64,000 nucleotides of DNA from CAIKMD01 sp035552195 (GCA_035552195.1 DASZLU010000149.1:1-64000), one strand, 5' to 3'; shown: positions 42,764 through 52,600, counted from the stretch's first letter. Notes: generated from the sequence alone by a model not told the origin. Numbers and translations: made by a program.

Positions 42764-43726
42764 CTAAATCTTCAGCAGCCGCTTGGCGTTGTGGCCGAGG
42801 ATCTTGCCTTTGTCGGTCGCGTTGAGTTGCAAGGCCGCCATCCAATCGGTGCCGGCTTTGCTATCGACGTACGGGTAGTCCACCGAGAACAGCACGCGGT
42901 CGATGCCCATTTCGGTGATCGTGAAATTCAGCGCCGGCGTCGAGTAATAGCCGCTGGTCGTGATGTAGAAATGGTCGCAAAAGATATCGCGGAAAGTCTT
43001 GCCGTCCGCGGTCAGGCTGCGCAGCGTCTCGCTCTCGCGATGCAACAGGAAGGGCAATGTCTCGCCCATATGGCCGAGGATGATCTGCAGCTTCGGGTAT
43101 TTCTCGAACACGCCTGACAGCACCATGCGCAGGCCGATGGTCGCGGTCTCCATCGTGAAGCCCCAGGCGGCGCCGACGAGTTGGGGGTGCTTCGTGAGAT
43201 AATCTTTGAGATAGATATCGGCGACGCGCTCATCCATCGTCGCCGGATGGATGTAGATCGGCACGTCGAGCGCGGCGGCGCGTTCCCACATCGGCCAGAA
43301 GCGCTCGTCGTCGAGGAAGACGCCGTTGCTCGGCCCGTGCACTATCGCGCCTTTGAAGCCGAGCTTGGTCACCGTCCGCTCGAGTTCGTCGGCCGCTGCC
43401 TTCGGGTCGGGCGTCGGCAGATTGGCGAAGCCCATGAGCCGGCTCGGATAGGGCTTGCACTTCTCGGCGACGTAATCGTTCGAGATACGCGCGAGGCGCA
43501 CGGCGCTTTCCCTGTCCATGCGCTGAGTCGACGGCATGCCGTGGCCGAGGATCTGCACGTCGATCCCGGCCTCGTCCATGGTCGCGATACGCCGCGGCCC
43601 GATCTCGTAGAGCCGCTCCATGATCTCGTTGGAGCGATGGCTGCCGGCATCGCCGCCGCTTTTCTTGACGACGTCGCTATGCCAGTAATGTTCCTCGAGC
43701 GCGATGACCGGGTGGTTTTGGATCAT
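42764..43726 (-). CDS. Amidohydrolase family decarboxylase (gamma-resorcylate / dihydroxybenzoate decarboxylase-like), copy 1
   Basis: TIM-barrel metal enzyme of 320 residues. As in 2,6-dihydroxybenzoate decarboxylases, the N-terminal metal motif is Glu-based (VIALEEHYW) rather than HxH; further ligand candidates are His in YIHPAT, His in ILGHMGE and Asp in FSVDYPY. Such enzymes remove or add CO2 on hydroxybenzoates without a cofactor. It follows its paralogue at 43737 by 10 bp on the same strand. Substrate not known; the aromatic genes at 22-28 kb make a phenolic acid reasonable. Confidence 0.85.
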   Translation of the reverse strand: MIQNHPVIALEEHYWHSDVVKKSGGDAGSHRSNEIMERLYEIGPRRIATMDEAGIDVQILGHGMPSTQRMDRESAVRLARISNDYVAEKCKPYPSRLMGFANLPTPDPKAAADELERTVTKLGFKGAIVHGPSNGVFLDDERFWPMWERAAALDVPIYIHPATMDERVADIYLKDYLTKHPQLVGAAWGFTMETATIGLRMVLSGVFEKYPKLQIILGHMGETLPFLLHRESETLRSLTADGKTFRDIFCDHFYITTSGYYSTPALNFTITEMGIDRVLFSVDYPYVDSKAGTDWMAALQLNATDKGKILGHNAKRLLKI

Positions 43727-43736
43727 CGCTGCCTCC

Positions 43737-44708
43737 CTAAATCTTCAACAGGCGTTTGGCGTTGCCGCTGAGAATCTTCTCTTTGTCGGCGGCATTCATC
43801 TGCACCGCATTGATCCATTCGGTACCGGGCGGGTTGGCGACGAAGGGATAATCGACCGAGTACATCACGCGGTCGATGCCGAGCTCGGTGATGCAACATT
43901 GCAGCGCCGGGTCGGAGAAGAAGCCGCTGGTCGTGATGTAGAAATGCTCGCTGAACACGTCGCGGAAGGTTTTCTTCGCGCCGGCATTACCGGGCCGCGC
44001 CAGGCTTTGACTGATGCGCCAGACGAAGAAGGGCAGGCCCTCGCCGAGATGGCCGAGGATGATCTGCAGCTTCGGATATTTGTCGAACACGCCCGAGAGG
44101 CAGAAGCGGATGCCTTGCGTCGCGGTCTCGACGCCGAAGCCCCAGGCCGACGAGGCGAGGTTCGGATACTCGCCGAGGTAATCTTTGTAATAGGCCTCGA
44201 CCACCGCCGGATGCGGATAGGCGGGGTGAATGTAGATCGGCACGTCGAGCGCTTCGGCGCGCTCGTAGATCGGCCAGAAGCGCTTGTCGTCGTGGAAGAC
44301 GCCATTGGTCAGGCCGTGGATCATCACGCCCTTGGCGCCGTATTTCGTGACTGTGCGCTCGAGCTCGTCGGCGGCGGCTTTCGGATCGGGGGTCGGGCAG
44401 ACGGCGAAGGCGTAGAGCCGGTCCTTATAGGCGCGGCAGGCCTCGAACAGCCGGTCGTTGGCCTGGCGGGCGAGGGCAACGGCGCTTTCCGGGTCCATCT
44501 TTTGGACCGAGGGCGCGCCGTGGGAGACGACTTGAATGTCGATTCCGGCTTCGTCCATTTCCTTGATACGCAATGCGCCGAGATCGGCGAGGCGTTTGGC
44601 GATCTCGGGCGCCGAGCCGGCGCGCGCATCGGCGGGCGCGAATTTCGCCTTCACCTCGGCGTCGAGATAGTGTTCTTCCAGCGCGATAACGAGCGGCTTC
44701 TTGGCCAT
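43737..44708 (-). CDS. Amidohydrolase family decarboxylase (gamma-resorcylate / dihydroxybenzoate decarboxylase-like), copy 2
   Basis: The 323-residue paralogue of the protein at 42764 has the same architecture: VIALEEHYLD, VMIHGLTNG, IYIHPAY, ILGHLGE and YSVDYPF. Both end in the same AKRLLKI. The Pro-rich loop after IYIHPA differs between the two (AYPHPAVVEAYYKD here, ATMDERVADIYLKD there), near the active site, so they may act on different substrates. A good ggagggat site precedes the ATG. The pair is one operon. Confidence 0.85.
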   Translation of the reverse strand: MAKKPLVIALEEHYLDAEVKAKFAPADARAGSAPEIAKRLADLGALRIKEMDEAGIDIQVVSHGAPSVQKMDPESAVALARQANDRLFEACRAYKDRLYAFAVCPTPDPKAAADELERTVTKYGAKGVMIHGLTNGVFHDDKRFWPIYERAEALDVPIYIHPAYPHPAVVEAYYKDYLGEYPNLASSAWGFGVETATQGIRFCLSGVFDKYPKLQIILGHLGEGLPFFVWRISQSLARPGNAGAKKTFRDVFSEHFYITTSGFFSDPALQCCITELGIDRVMYSVDYPFVANPPGTEWINAVQMNAADKEKILSGNAKRLLKI

Positions 44709-44806
44709 CGATCCCTCCCATGAGTTGGGGGGGTTCTAACAACGCCGCCGACCGATGTCATCTGCGCTCGGTCAGGCGGGAAACGCTGCCGCCTTTCGCC
44801 GATGAT

Positions 44807-45838
44807 CTATCGCGCCGGATCTTGTTTGTGCGCGAAGAGCCGCAAGAGCCCGGTGGTCTGGCGGTGCCATTGACGGAGCGGTACCGCCGGATAGCCGCCG
44901 ACGACCGCGCCCGGCGCCAGATCGCGCATGACGCCGCTTTTGCCGGCGATCCGCGCGCCCGCGCCGATCACCAAATGATCGCTGATCGCTGTTTGACCGC
45001 CGACCATCACGCCGTCGCCCAGCGTCGTGCTGCCGGCAATGCCGGCCTGGCCGCAGACGATGCAGGCGCGTCCGAGTCTGACGTTGTGGCCGATATGGAC
45101 CAGATTATCGATCGCGCTCCCGGCGCCGATAATTGTGTCGCCGTTCGACCCTCGGTCGAGAGTGCAGTTCGCACCGATGCTGACGTCGTCGCCGATGATC
45201 ACCCGCCCGACCTGAGGGATGCGCATGGCGCCACGCGGTCCCGCGACAAAGCCGAACCCGGGTCCGCCGATGGTGCAGCATGACGCGATGTTGACGCGTG
45301 TGCCGATCAGGGCGTTGCTGATGACGCTATGAGCGCCAACGCAACTGCTGTCGCCGATAACGACGCCCTTGGCGAGGACGGCGTGATAGCCGATGTGGCA
45401 GTTCTCACCGATCCGCACGTCGGCTTCGATGATGGCACCGGCATCGATGCGCGAGCCGCGCCCGATGACGGCGCTGGCGTGGATTATCGCCGTATCGTCG
45501 ATGCAGGGGGCCAGCGTGTCGGGCGGATAAAACAAATGACCGGCGCGGGCAAAGGCCAGTTTCGGCTCCGCAGCAAAGAGAAGGCATTGCGCTTCACCCG
45601 CGTGCCGCGCCAGCGAGCGCGTGGTGATGATGACGCTGGCTTTGGTCTCGGCCAACGCCCCGGCATAACGACCGTCGCAAAAGAGACTGAGATCGCCTGC
45701 GTCCGCGCTTTCGAGATCGCTGATGTCTTGAATTAATATATCGGCCGAGGATGCGGAAGGAGGATCCGCGCCGATCTGTGCTGCAAGGTCCTTCAACGGA
45801 AACGGGCCCGTTGGACGAAAAAATCGTCCGTCACTCAT
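44807..45838 (-). CDS. LpxD-like UDP-acylglucosamine N-acyltransferase, second copy
   Basis: The 343-residue protein is homologous over its length to the operon LpxD at 3661 but clearly diverged. It keeps the N-terminal uridine-binding domain (GRFFRPTGPFPLKDLA), the hexapeptide helix and the His of NLVHIGHNVRLG, so activity is plausible. It is outside any lipid A gene cluster, on the minus strand beside amidohydrolase genes, with its own promoter region. It may use a different acyl chain, modify another sugar nucleotide, or act conditionally. ATG 45838 is used; GTG 45847 is possible. Confidence 0.85.
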   Translation of the reverse strand: MSDGRFFRPTGPFPLKDLAAQIGADPPSASSADILIQDISDLESADAGDLSLFCDGRYAGALAETKASVIITTRSLARHAGEAQCLLFAAEPKLAFARAGHLFYPPDTLAPCIDDTAIIHASAVIGRGSRIDAGAIIEADVRIGENCHIGYHAVLAKGVVIGDSSCVGAHSVISNALIGTRVNIASCCTIGGPGFGFVAGPRGAMRIPQVGRVIIGDDVSIGANCTLDRGSNGDTIIGAGSAIDNLVHIGHNVRLGRACIVCGQAGIAGSTTLGDGVMVGGQTAISDHLVIGAGARIAGKSGVMRDLAPGAVVGGYPAVPLRQWHRQTTGLLRLFAHKQDPAR

Positions 45839-46041
45839 CGGCTTCACAGGGCATCCAACTCTCAGCCGCGAGCGCTTTCAATAACAGATGCCCACGATAA
45901 AAAGATCCTGGACCCAATTGACCGATTTCGCAACGAGATTGCTGCGGCAGAGAGCCAGTCGCGACGAGGACGCGCACCGCGGCATAGAAGCCGCGTGCGT
46001 GTCTATATTCATAAGCAGGATCGGGGCCCTGCCGCGTGCGG

Positions 46042-46293
46042 TTAGCTCGGTTCCGCGGTCCAAATTTTCTTAAACCACTCGGCGTTCGCGCCGTCTCGAA
46101 AGCGTACGGTCCACTGCGGCGCGCTCTTGGTGCTCGTCCATGTCTTCCCGCGCACACCGCATTTCGCGGTCAAGGCATGCTCCCATCCGGAGAGATAAGG
46201 CGATTCGACCGCATGCGGGAAGGCCGCATCGGCGATTGCTTCTTGGTCCGCCGCCGGCTTAACGGGCGCAGCGGTCGCTTTCTTCGTTGCCAT
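46042..46293 (-). CDS. Small hypothetical protein with Lys/Ala-rich N-terminus
   Basis: An 83-residue protein, not assigned to a family. The N-terminus (MATKKATAAPVKPAA) is Lys/Ala/Pro-rich and flexible; the rest has aromatic residues and a WTSTKSAPQWTVRF region. A strong aaggaga site 7 nt before ATG 46293 and the absence of overlapping genes support it as real. It belongs to a group of small minus-strand genes (46.0-47.5 kb), several of stress type. Confidence 0.62.
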   Translation of the reverse strand: MATKKATAAPVKPAADQEAIADAAFPHAVESPYLSGWEHALTAKCGVRGKTWTSTKSAPQWTVRFRDGANAEWFKKIWTAEPS

Positions 46294-46448
46294 CCTTGCT
46301 CTCCTTCTTTCTCAAAAATCAAAAGCCCGACGCAGCGCGCGCCGGGATATGCCATTGAACCTGCCGACGATGCGGTTTCTCGCAAGAAACGCGGGACTGT
46401 CGAAATCCCGTCGTCTTCGCGTTTCTTCGATGATCGCAGTCGAAACGA

Positions 46449-46691
46449 TTAAAACGCCAGCTTGGCGCGCAACCGGTCCATCGACGCCACGCGCATAGCC
46501 TGCATTTCCAAAAGGTTGACGAGCAATTCGTGCGCGACGGTCGCATCGAAGCCGTGACGGTCGTATTGTGCAATGATAACGCGCTGTTGTCCAATACGGC
46601 GATCGGCGGCGGCGACCGCTTTTTGGGCGCGTTCTAAAGTATCCAAAAGGCGGCTCTGACTCATCGAGCTGCATATAGGAAGCGTTGCCAT
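46449..46691 (-). CDS. Small helical hypothetical protein
   Basis: An 80-residue, almost wholly helical protein (LDTLERAQKAVAAADRRIGQQ, then LLVNLLEMQAMRVASMDRLRAKL). It resembles small uncharacterised proteins widespread in Rhizobiales-type bacteria, from memory. Two starts are possible, ATG 46691 and ATG 46664; neither has a convincing ribosome site. Function unknown. Confidence 0.5.
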   Translation of the reverse strand: MATLPICSSMSQSRLLDTLERAQKAVAAADRRIGQQRVIIAQYDRHGFDATVAHELLVNLLEMQAMRVASMDRLRAKLAF

Positions 46692-46707
46692 GGCGGCAAA
46701 CAAGATT

Positions 46708-46992
46708 TCAGTCGAAATCGCTCTTTCGCAACAATATCGGTAGTGGGACTTTTTCGCTTTGCGCGGCGTATTTTTCGATCGCCTTCTGCTCAATCGCCGT
46801 ACGCCAGCGGTCGAAGGCGGTGAGACAGGCTTGCTTGCTGCGATCGCGGGCGCCGAAATGCTCGATCAGCGCTTCCATCGAGATCGCGCAAGCAACCGGG
46901 ACGTCTGGTTCGCCGTCATCTTCCGCGAGGAAGTTCACCACGTTCCGGCGTAAATCCCAGCCGCGAATTTGCCGGGTAAAAGAAAGCGTCAT
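46708..46992 (-). CDS. DUF1488 family protein
   Basis: A 94-residue cytosolic protein. The first half (MTLSFTRQIRGWDLRRNVVNFLAEDDG..VPVACAISMEALIEHF) follows the DUF1488 pattern seen in many proteobacteria; the family has no assigned function. ATG 46992 has a gaggt site about 7 nt upstream. It lies between the small helical protein and a cold-shock protein gene, all on the minus strand. Confidence 0.68.
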   Translation of the reverse strand: MTLSFTRQIRGWDLRRNVVNFLAEDDGEPDVPVACAISMEALIEHFGARDRSKQACLTAFDRWRTAIEQKAIEKYAAQSEKVPLPILLRKSDFD

Positions 46993-47023
46993 CGGCGACC
47001 TCGGTCGTTTCTCAAGCGCATTG

Positions 47024-47233
47024 TCACAGATCGGAGAGCGACACACGCTCTGCCACGCGATTGTGTCCGTCGGTCACGACCTCGTAGCGGACGCGCTGTC
47101 CCTCGGCGAGCGCGGTCAAACCAGCATGCTCGAGCGCCGCGGTGTCCACGCGCACGTCTTCGCTTCCATCCATGGGCGCGATGAAGCCGAAGCCTTTTTC
47201 GGCACTGAACCATTTGACCGTACCGATAGCCAT
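47024..47233 (-). CDS. Cold-shock domain protein (CspA family) with altered RNP2
   Basis: A 69-residue single cold-shock domain that should bind single-stranded nucleic acid. RNP1 is intact (KGFGFIAP) and WFSAEKG precedes it, but the RNP2 stretch, usually VFVH, reads VRVD here (SEDVRVDTAAL), losing a stacking Phe and a His. It may therefore bind more weakly or with other specificity. It is the first of several small genes on this strand and sits in a separate short unit. Confidence 0.88.
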   Translation of the reverse strand: MAIGTVKWFSAEKGFGFIAPMDGSEDVRVDTAALEHAGLTALAEGQRVRYEVVTDGHNRVAERVSLSDL

Positions 47234-47287
47234 GCTTCTAAAAGCGCTCCATTCGTTTGACGATCGCTTCGGACACCGCGCATCTTT

Positions 47288-47515
47288 TTAAGAATTCCCC
47301 TCGCGATGATTCGCACGACGTTCATATTCGGTCGCCAGGCGAAGCATGGTATCGCGATCGTTGCTGTCCGGCATCTGCAGCGCCCGTTCGCGCAGGCCGC
47401 GGGCGGTTTCCCGCATGCCATCGGGCGAATTCTTGGCTCTTTCGGAGGCGACGTGAAATGATGCCTCGGTTGCCTGACGTTGCTCGGATTCCTTTGCAAA
47501 TCCGCGATGGATCAT
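47288..47515 (-). CDS. Small hypothetical helical protein
   Basis: A 75-residue helical protein (MIHRGFAKESEQR at the start, DRDTMLRLATEYERRANHREG at the end). The latter pattern is common in short alphaproteobacterial proteins of unknown function. The start is not well defined, since the site before ATG 47515 is weak. Confidence 0.5.
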   Translation of the reverse strand: MIHRGFAKESEQRQATEASFHVASERAKNSPDGMRETARGLRERALQMPDSNDRDTMLRLATEYERRANHREGNS

Positions 47516-47787
47516 GCGACCGCCCGATAAGGCACAAGCGCGACGATGGCTAAAACGATCGCTGGCGGAGTGAGGAGGGGTGGAACGATCAAGCCCGACA
47601 TCAGAAGCCACTCCGTCGATGTGGCGGGAGCGCTCTTATCTCTCAGCCGGCCGCCGACGCAGCAACCGATAATATAGGAGGGGCGTCGATTGTGGTTTTA
47701 GCAAGGCGACGGGTCGATGAGCCGCTTTGTGCGATCCATGGCGAAGAGCGTCCTGGCATGCGGCCCGCAAACATGCGATAGACGGCG

Positions 47788-47991
47788 ATGCCTAGCAAAA
47801 CAAAGTCCCGCTCACGGCCAAGCTCGGCCTACCCCGATCGCGAGATCATCGCAAAGGCCGAGGGACGATTCGCGAAAGCCGACAAGCAGCGCGCCAGCAT
47901 CAAATCCGATCCGAAACGGGCGGTGGAGCGCGAGAAAGAGCGCGTCGGGCGCATCAAAAAAGCAAAGAAAAAAATCGCGATGAAAACCTAA
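47788..47991 (+). CDS. Small basic hypothetical protein
   Basis: A 67-residue Lys/Arg-rich protein with a low-complexity helical C-terminus (RVGRIKKAKKKIAMKT). No family recognised. It converges on the metallo-hydrolase gene with 3 bp between stops. Coding status is uncertain: the ribosome site is weak (gacggcg) and the composition alone cannot prove it. Confidence 0.42.
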   Translation: MPSKTKSRSRPSSAYPDREIIAKAEGRFAKADKQRASIKSDPKRAVEREKERVGRIKKAKKKIAMKT

Positions 47992-47994
47992 TCG

Positions 47995-49086
47995 TCACCC
48001 GCCGCGGCTGCGGCCATGCGCGACATTCACCTCGGTATCGAAGCAGACTGGTTCGCGGTATTCGCGCGACACGGTGGTGAGATGCGGGTCGGCGTTTTTC
48101 AGCGCCTGGAACACCGGCTCGGTCGCGCGCCACAGCGGTGTGTGACCGCTGAACGCGGCGTCGTGATGCGCCGGCATGAAGACGTCGGGCTTATAGAGCT
48201 TCTCATGCTCCAAGGCTTGTGCCGCGACCAGCGGGTTGAGGAAATCCGCCGACAGAGCCACCAAAGCAAGATCGATGCCCGGCGATTTGGCGAAAGCCTG
48301 CTTCTCGTAATCGGTGACATGACCACCGCTGTCGCGATAGACGACGCGGAAGCCGTCGTCGAAGGTGATGATGTAGGCGATCGTGCCCTGGTCGATGACG
48401 CGCGGATCGAAGGTGCCGCGATCCTGGATCGTCTTCTCCTCGGACTGCTGCTCGGGTGTCAGCTTCGGTGCCAACGAATTCACTGCGTTTTCCATAACGT
48501 CGGTGATGTGCTTATCGGGCTTGCCATGCAAAGCGAGGATCGGTTCGACGGTGAAGCCATTGAAGAAGAGCTTTTCCTGCGAGCGGCCGAAGACGGTGCG
48601 GATTTGCTTTTCCGGCACGCCTTGGGTCTTGAGCTTATCGGTCGTGACTTGCGCGCCGACGATCGTCGCGCCGGTGCGGATGCCGACCGAGGCGGCATCA
48701 GCCATATGATCGAAATGCGCGTGGCCGAGGAGGATGACATTCGCCTTCTTCACGTCGGCGGCGCTGAAGCCGAGCGGCGGATAATTGCTGCCGCGATCGA
48801 AGAACGCATCGAGCAGGATAATCTGGCCGTTATAGACGAGCTCGAAATTGGAGAAGCCGGTCCAGCGCACGGCGAGGGTATGGCGGTCGCGCGGCGCCGC
48901 GCCGCCGGTCGAGACCAGCTTTGCGTCGGAGCAGGCGGGGTCGTGCGGCTCGCTGGTGAAACTGCCGACTTGCTCAAGCGCCGGCACTTTGTCGGCGCGC
49001 GGATCGGCGAAGGGATCGGCTTGCGCGACAGCGTTGAGGGCAAAGAGGGCGGTGACCGCAGTGCCGGCGGCGAGGCTCCATCGCAT
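47995..49086 (-). CDS. Exported MBL-fold metallo-hydrolase
   Basis: Beta-lactamase-superfamily protein of 363 residues. A signal peptide is at about 1-23 (AVAQA-DP). The zinc motif is LLGHAHFDHMAD (HxHxDH), followed by further metal regions (VYRDSGGHVTDYE, FMPAHHDAAF). The UlaG-like/RomA-type overall arrangement suggests a broad hydrolase; substrate unknown. It stands alone on the minus strand, divergent from sdhE. Confidence 0.86.
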   Translation of the reverse strand: MRWSLAAGTAVTALFALNAVAQADPFADPRADKVPALEQVGSFTSEPHDPACSDAKLVSTGGAAPRDRHTLAVRWTGFSNFELVYNGQIILLDAFFDRGSNYPPLGFSAADVKKANVILLGHAHFDHMADAASVGIRTGATIVGAQVTTDKLKTQGVPEKQIRTVFGRSQEKLFFNGFTVEPILALHGKPDKHITDVMENAVNSLAPKLTPEQQSEEKTIQDRGTFDPRVIDQGTIAYIITFDDGFRVVYRDSGGHVTDYEKQAFAKSPGIDLALVALSADFLNPLVAAQALEHEKLYKPDVFMPAHHDAAFSGHTPLWRATEPVFQALKNADPHLTTVSREYREPVCFDTEVNVAHGRSRGG

Positions 49087-49239
49087 GGGTGTTCTCCCGT
49101 ATAGCTTGGCCTTGTCCTATCAGTCCGGCGCAACCCTGTCATCTAGGGCGCGCTCTTGCCCGTGCCGAAGGCAAGTGCCATTTTCCACCTATCGCCGCGC
49201 CGGATTCCCGTCGCGGCTGGTGGCGATTCTGGAACGAGT

Positions 49240-49509
49240 ATGGACGAAGCGACCGAAGCCCGCCGCAAGCGGCTCTATTTCCAAAGCGCGCATCGCGGCA
49301 CCAAGGAAAGCGATCTGCTGCTCGGCGCGTTCGCCGGCGCGCATCTTGCCGCCTTCACCCCGGCGCAGCTCGATGCCTATGAGGCGCTGCTCAACGAGAA
49401 CGACGGCGACATTTACGACTGGGTCACCGGCCGCTGCACCCCGCCGAGCGAGAAGATGAGCGATGTGCTGCGGTTGCTGCTCGCTTTCAAATATCCGGGG
49501 GCGCGGTGA
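49240..49509 (+). CDS. sdhE: SdhE/Sdh5 FAD assembly factor for succinate dehydrogenase
   Basis: A small all-helical protein, 89 residues, that assists covalent flavinylation of SdhA. The conserved RGxxE motif is present (HRGTKESDLLLGAF), with LDAYEALLNENDGDIYDWVTG following, as in DUF339 proteins. ATG 49240 fits the family's normal N-terminus. It is separated from mfd by a family A repeat; sdhE-mfd linkage is typical of alphaproteobacteria. Confidence 0.92.
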   Translation: MDEATEARRKRLYFQSAHRGTKESDLLLGAFAGAHLAAFTPAQLDAYEALLNENDGDIYDWVTGRCTPPSEKMSDVLRLLLAFKYPGAR

Positions 49510-49521
49510 GGCCCTGTTATT

Positions 49522-49599
49522 CGTCATTGCGAGAGAAGCAATCCAGAAGCTTCACGTGTCGGTCTGGATTGCTTCGTCGCGACCCTCCTCGCAATGACG
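49522..49599. repeat. Interspersed palindromic repeat, family A (complete copy)
   Basis: A 78-bp element from cgtcattgcgag to ctcgcaatgacg with inner dyad agcaatccag / ctggattgct. It lies between sdhE and mfd, 18 bp before the mfd start, so it may sit in the mfd leader. Confidence 0.85.
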
Positions 49600-49617
49600 T
49601 CTAACTGAACGTCTGAA

Positions 49618-52600
49618 ATGACCAACACCGACTCTTTCTTCCAAACACGCGGCAAGCACGAGATCGCCTCGACTCCCGAGGGCCACGATGCCTTCGTCAT
49701 CGGCGGCGCGGTGGCGCGCGGGGCGACGAAGACGCTGCTGCATATTTGCCGCGACGACGGCCGCATGGCGCGGACGCTGCAAGCGTTGCAATTCTTCTAT
49801 CCGGATATCGAGGTCATCACGTTCCCGGCCTGGGATTGCTTGCCCTATGACCGCGTCTCGCCGAATGCCGAGATCACGAGCCGGCGCATCGATGCGCTAA
49901 CCAAGCTCACCGAAGCGGGCGAGGCGCCGCGCATCGTGCTGACGACGATGAACGCTGCCTTGCAGCGCGTGCCGCCGCGCAACGCGTTCGCAGATCGCGT
50001 GCTGCGTCTTGCGGTGCGCGGCTCGATGCCGGTGGAGCGGCTGATCTCGTTCCTCGGCCGCAACGGCTATAGCCGCGCCGACACGGTGCGCGAGCCGGGC
50101 GAATATGCGGTTCGCGGCGGCATCGTCGATCTTTATCCGTCGGGCAGCGCGGCCCCGCTGCGTTTGGATTTCTTCGGCGACGAGATCGAGAACGTTCGCA
50201 TGTTCGACGCGCTAAGCCAGCGCACGACCGGCCCGGCCGAGGCACTGGTCGTCAAGCCGGTGAGCGAAGTGCTGCTCGACCAGACCAGCATCAGCCGGTT
50301 CCGCTCGCGCTATCGCGAGCAATTCGGCACGGCGGTCAATGACGACCCGCTCTACGAAGCGGTCAGCGCGGGGCATCGCTATATCGGCGTCGAGCATTGG
50401 CTGCCGCTGTTCTACGAGACTCTCGAGACGATCTTCGATTATCTGCCCGCCGCGGCGGTGTCGCTCGATCATCAATCCGACGGCGTGCGTGGCGACCGGT
50501 TGGAATCGATCGACGATTTCTACGCCGCGCGGCGCGATACCGGTTCGGTCAAAGGCGCGGTCGTCTATCGTCCGGTCGAGCCGAAGCAACTCTTCCTCGA
50601 CGCGAAGGAGTGGGGCCAGATCCTCAACATGCGCGCGGTGGTGCAGTTGTCACCGTTCGGCGGCAGCGCCGATGCGGCCGATGGGGGGGCCAAGCCGGGA
50701 ATGGATTTCGCGGCGGCGCGTGCCGATCCCTCGCGCAACCTTTTCGACATTGTGCAGTCGCAATTGAAGGATGAGATCGCGGCGGGCAAGCGCGTGCTGA
50801 TCGCGGCGTATAGCGCCGGCTCGGGCGAGCGCTTGGGCACGCTGCTGAAAGAGCATGGCGCGGGCGAGACGCTGTCGGTGCCGTGCTGGGAAGATTTCCG
50901 CCGCCTGCCGCCGACGGCGCTCGGCCTTGCCGTGCTGGCGGTCGAGCATGGCTTCCGCTTCGAGGACACGGTGCTGGTCACCGAGCAGGACATGCTCGGC
51001 GATCGCCTCTCGCGGCCGCCACGGCGCCGCGCCAATTACGACCAGTTCGTCGCCGAGGTCGCGACCTTGCAGCCGGGCGATCTCGTCGTCCATGCCGAGC
51101 ACGGAGTCGGGCGCTACGACGGTCTCTCGACGCTCGATGTCGGCGGCGCGCCGCATGATTGCCTGCGCGTGATCTATTCCGGCGACGACAAGCTCTTCGT
51201 GCCAGTCGAGAATATCGAGGTGCTGACGCGCTACGGCACCGAGGACGCGAATGTCGCGCTCGACAAGCTCGGCAGCGTGTCGTGGCAATCGCGCAAATCG
51301 CGCGTCAAGAAACGCATCAAGGATATCGCCGAGGAACTCATCGCCGTCGCGGCGCAGCGCGCGCTCAAGGAAGGCGAGCCAATGGCGCCGGCGGAAGGCA
51401 CGTATGAGGAATTTGCCGCTCGCTTCCCGTTCCCCGAGACCGAAGACCAGGACAAGGCGATCCTCGACAGCTTCAACGACATGGCCTCGGGCAAGCCCAT
51501 GGATCGCCTGATCTGCGGCGATGTCGGCTTTGGCAAGACAGAAGTGGCGTTGCGTGCCGCGTTCGTCGCGGCGATGAGCGGCACCCAGGTCGCGGTCGTG
51601 GTGCCGACAACGCTCTTGGCGCGCCAGCATTTCCGCACCTTCCAGGCGCGCTTCGCCGGGCTGCCGCTGAAGGTCGAGCAGCTCTCGCGGCTCGTCAATG
51701 CGAAGCAAGCGGCACAGACCAAGAAGGATCTCGCCGAGGGCAAGCTCGACATCGTCGTCGGCACGCATTCGATCTTGGCGAAGGGCATGGCCTTCAAGCA
51801 TCTCGGCCTGCTGATCATCGACGAAGAGCAGCATTTCGGCGTGACTCAGAAGGAGCGGCTGAAGCAGCTTAAAGCCAATGTCCACGTGCTCACGCTGACC
51901 GCGACGCCGATCCCGCGCACCTTGCAACTGGCGCTCGCCGGCGTGCGCGAGATGAGCGTGATCGCGACACCGCCGGTCGACCGGCTCGCGGTGCGCACCT
52001 TCGTGCTGCCCTATGATCCGGTGGTTGTGCGCGAGGCGGTGCTGCGCGAGCTGCATCGCGGCGGGCAATGCTTCTACGTCGCGCCGCGCATCCAGGATCT
52101 CGACGAGGTGCAGGCGCAGCTCAAGGAGCTGGTGCCGGAAGCGAAGATCATCGTCGCCCATGGCCAGATGGCGCCGACGCGGCTGGAAGAGGTGATGACC
52201 GCGTTCGACGCCCGCGAGTTCGATGTGCTGCTCTCGACCAACATCATCGAAAGCGGCCTCGACATCCCGAGCGCCAACACGATGATCGTGCATCGCTCGG
52301 ACATGTTCGGCCTGGCGCAGCTTTATCAGCTTCGCGGCCGCATCGGCCGCAGCAAGTTGCGCGGCTACGCCTATCTCACGCTGCCCACCGGGAAGATGCT
52401 GACCGAGACGGCGCAGCGCCGGCTCGAGGTCATGCAAACGCTCGACACGCTCGGCGCCGGCTTCACTTTGGCGAGCCACGATCTCGATATCCGCGGCGCC
52501 GGTAATTTGCTTGGACAAGAGCAATCCGGCCATGTGCGCGAGGTCGGCATCGAGCTCTATCAGCACATGCTGGAAGAAGCCGTGGCGGCGGCGCGCAGCG

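Noticed and set aside
45831..46157. Overlapping short frames on both strands between the second lpxD and the 83-residue gene
   Set aside because: No ribosome site, biased composition, and overlap of each other; I regard 45839-46041 as intergenic.
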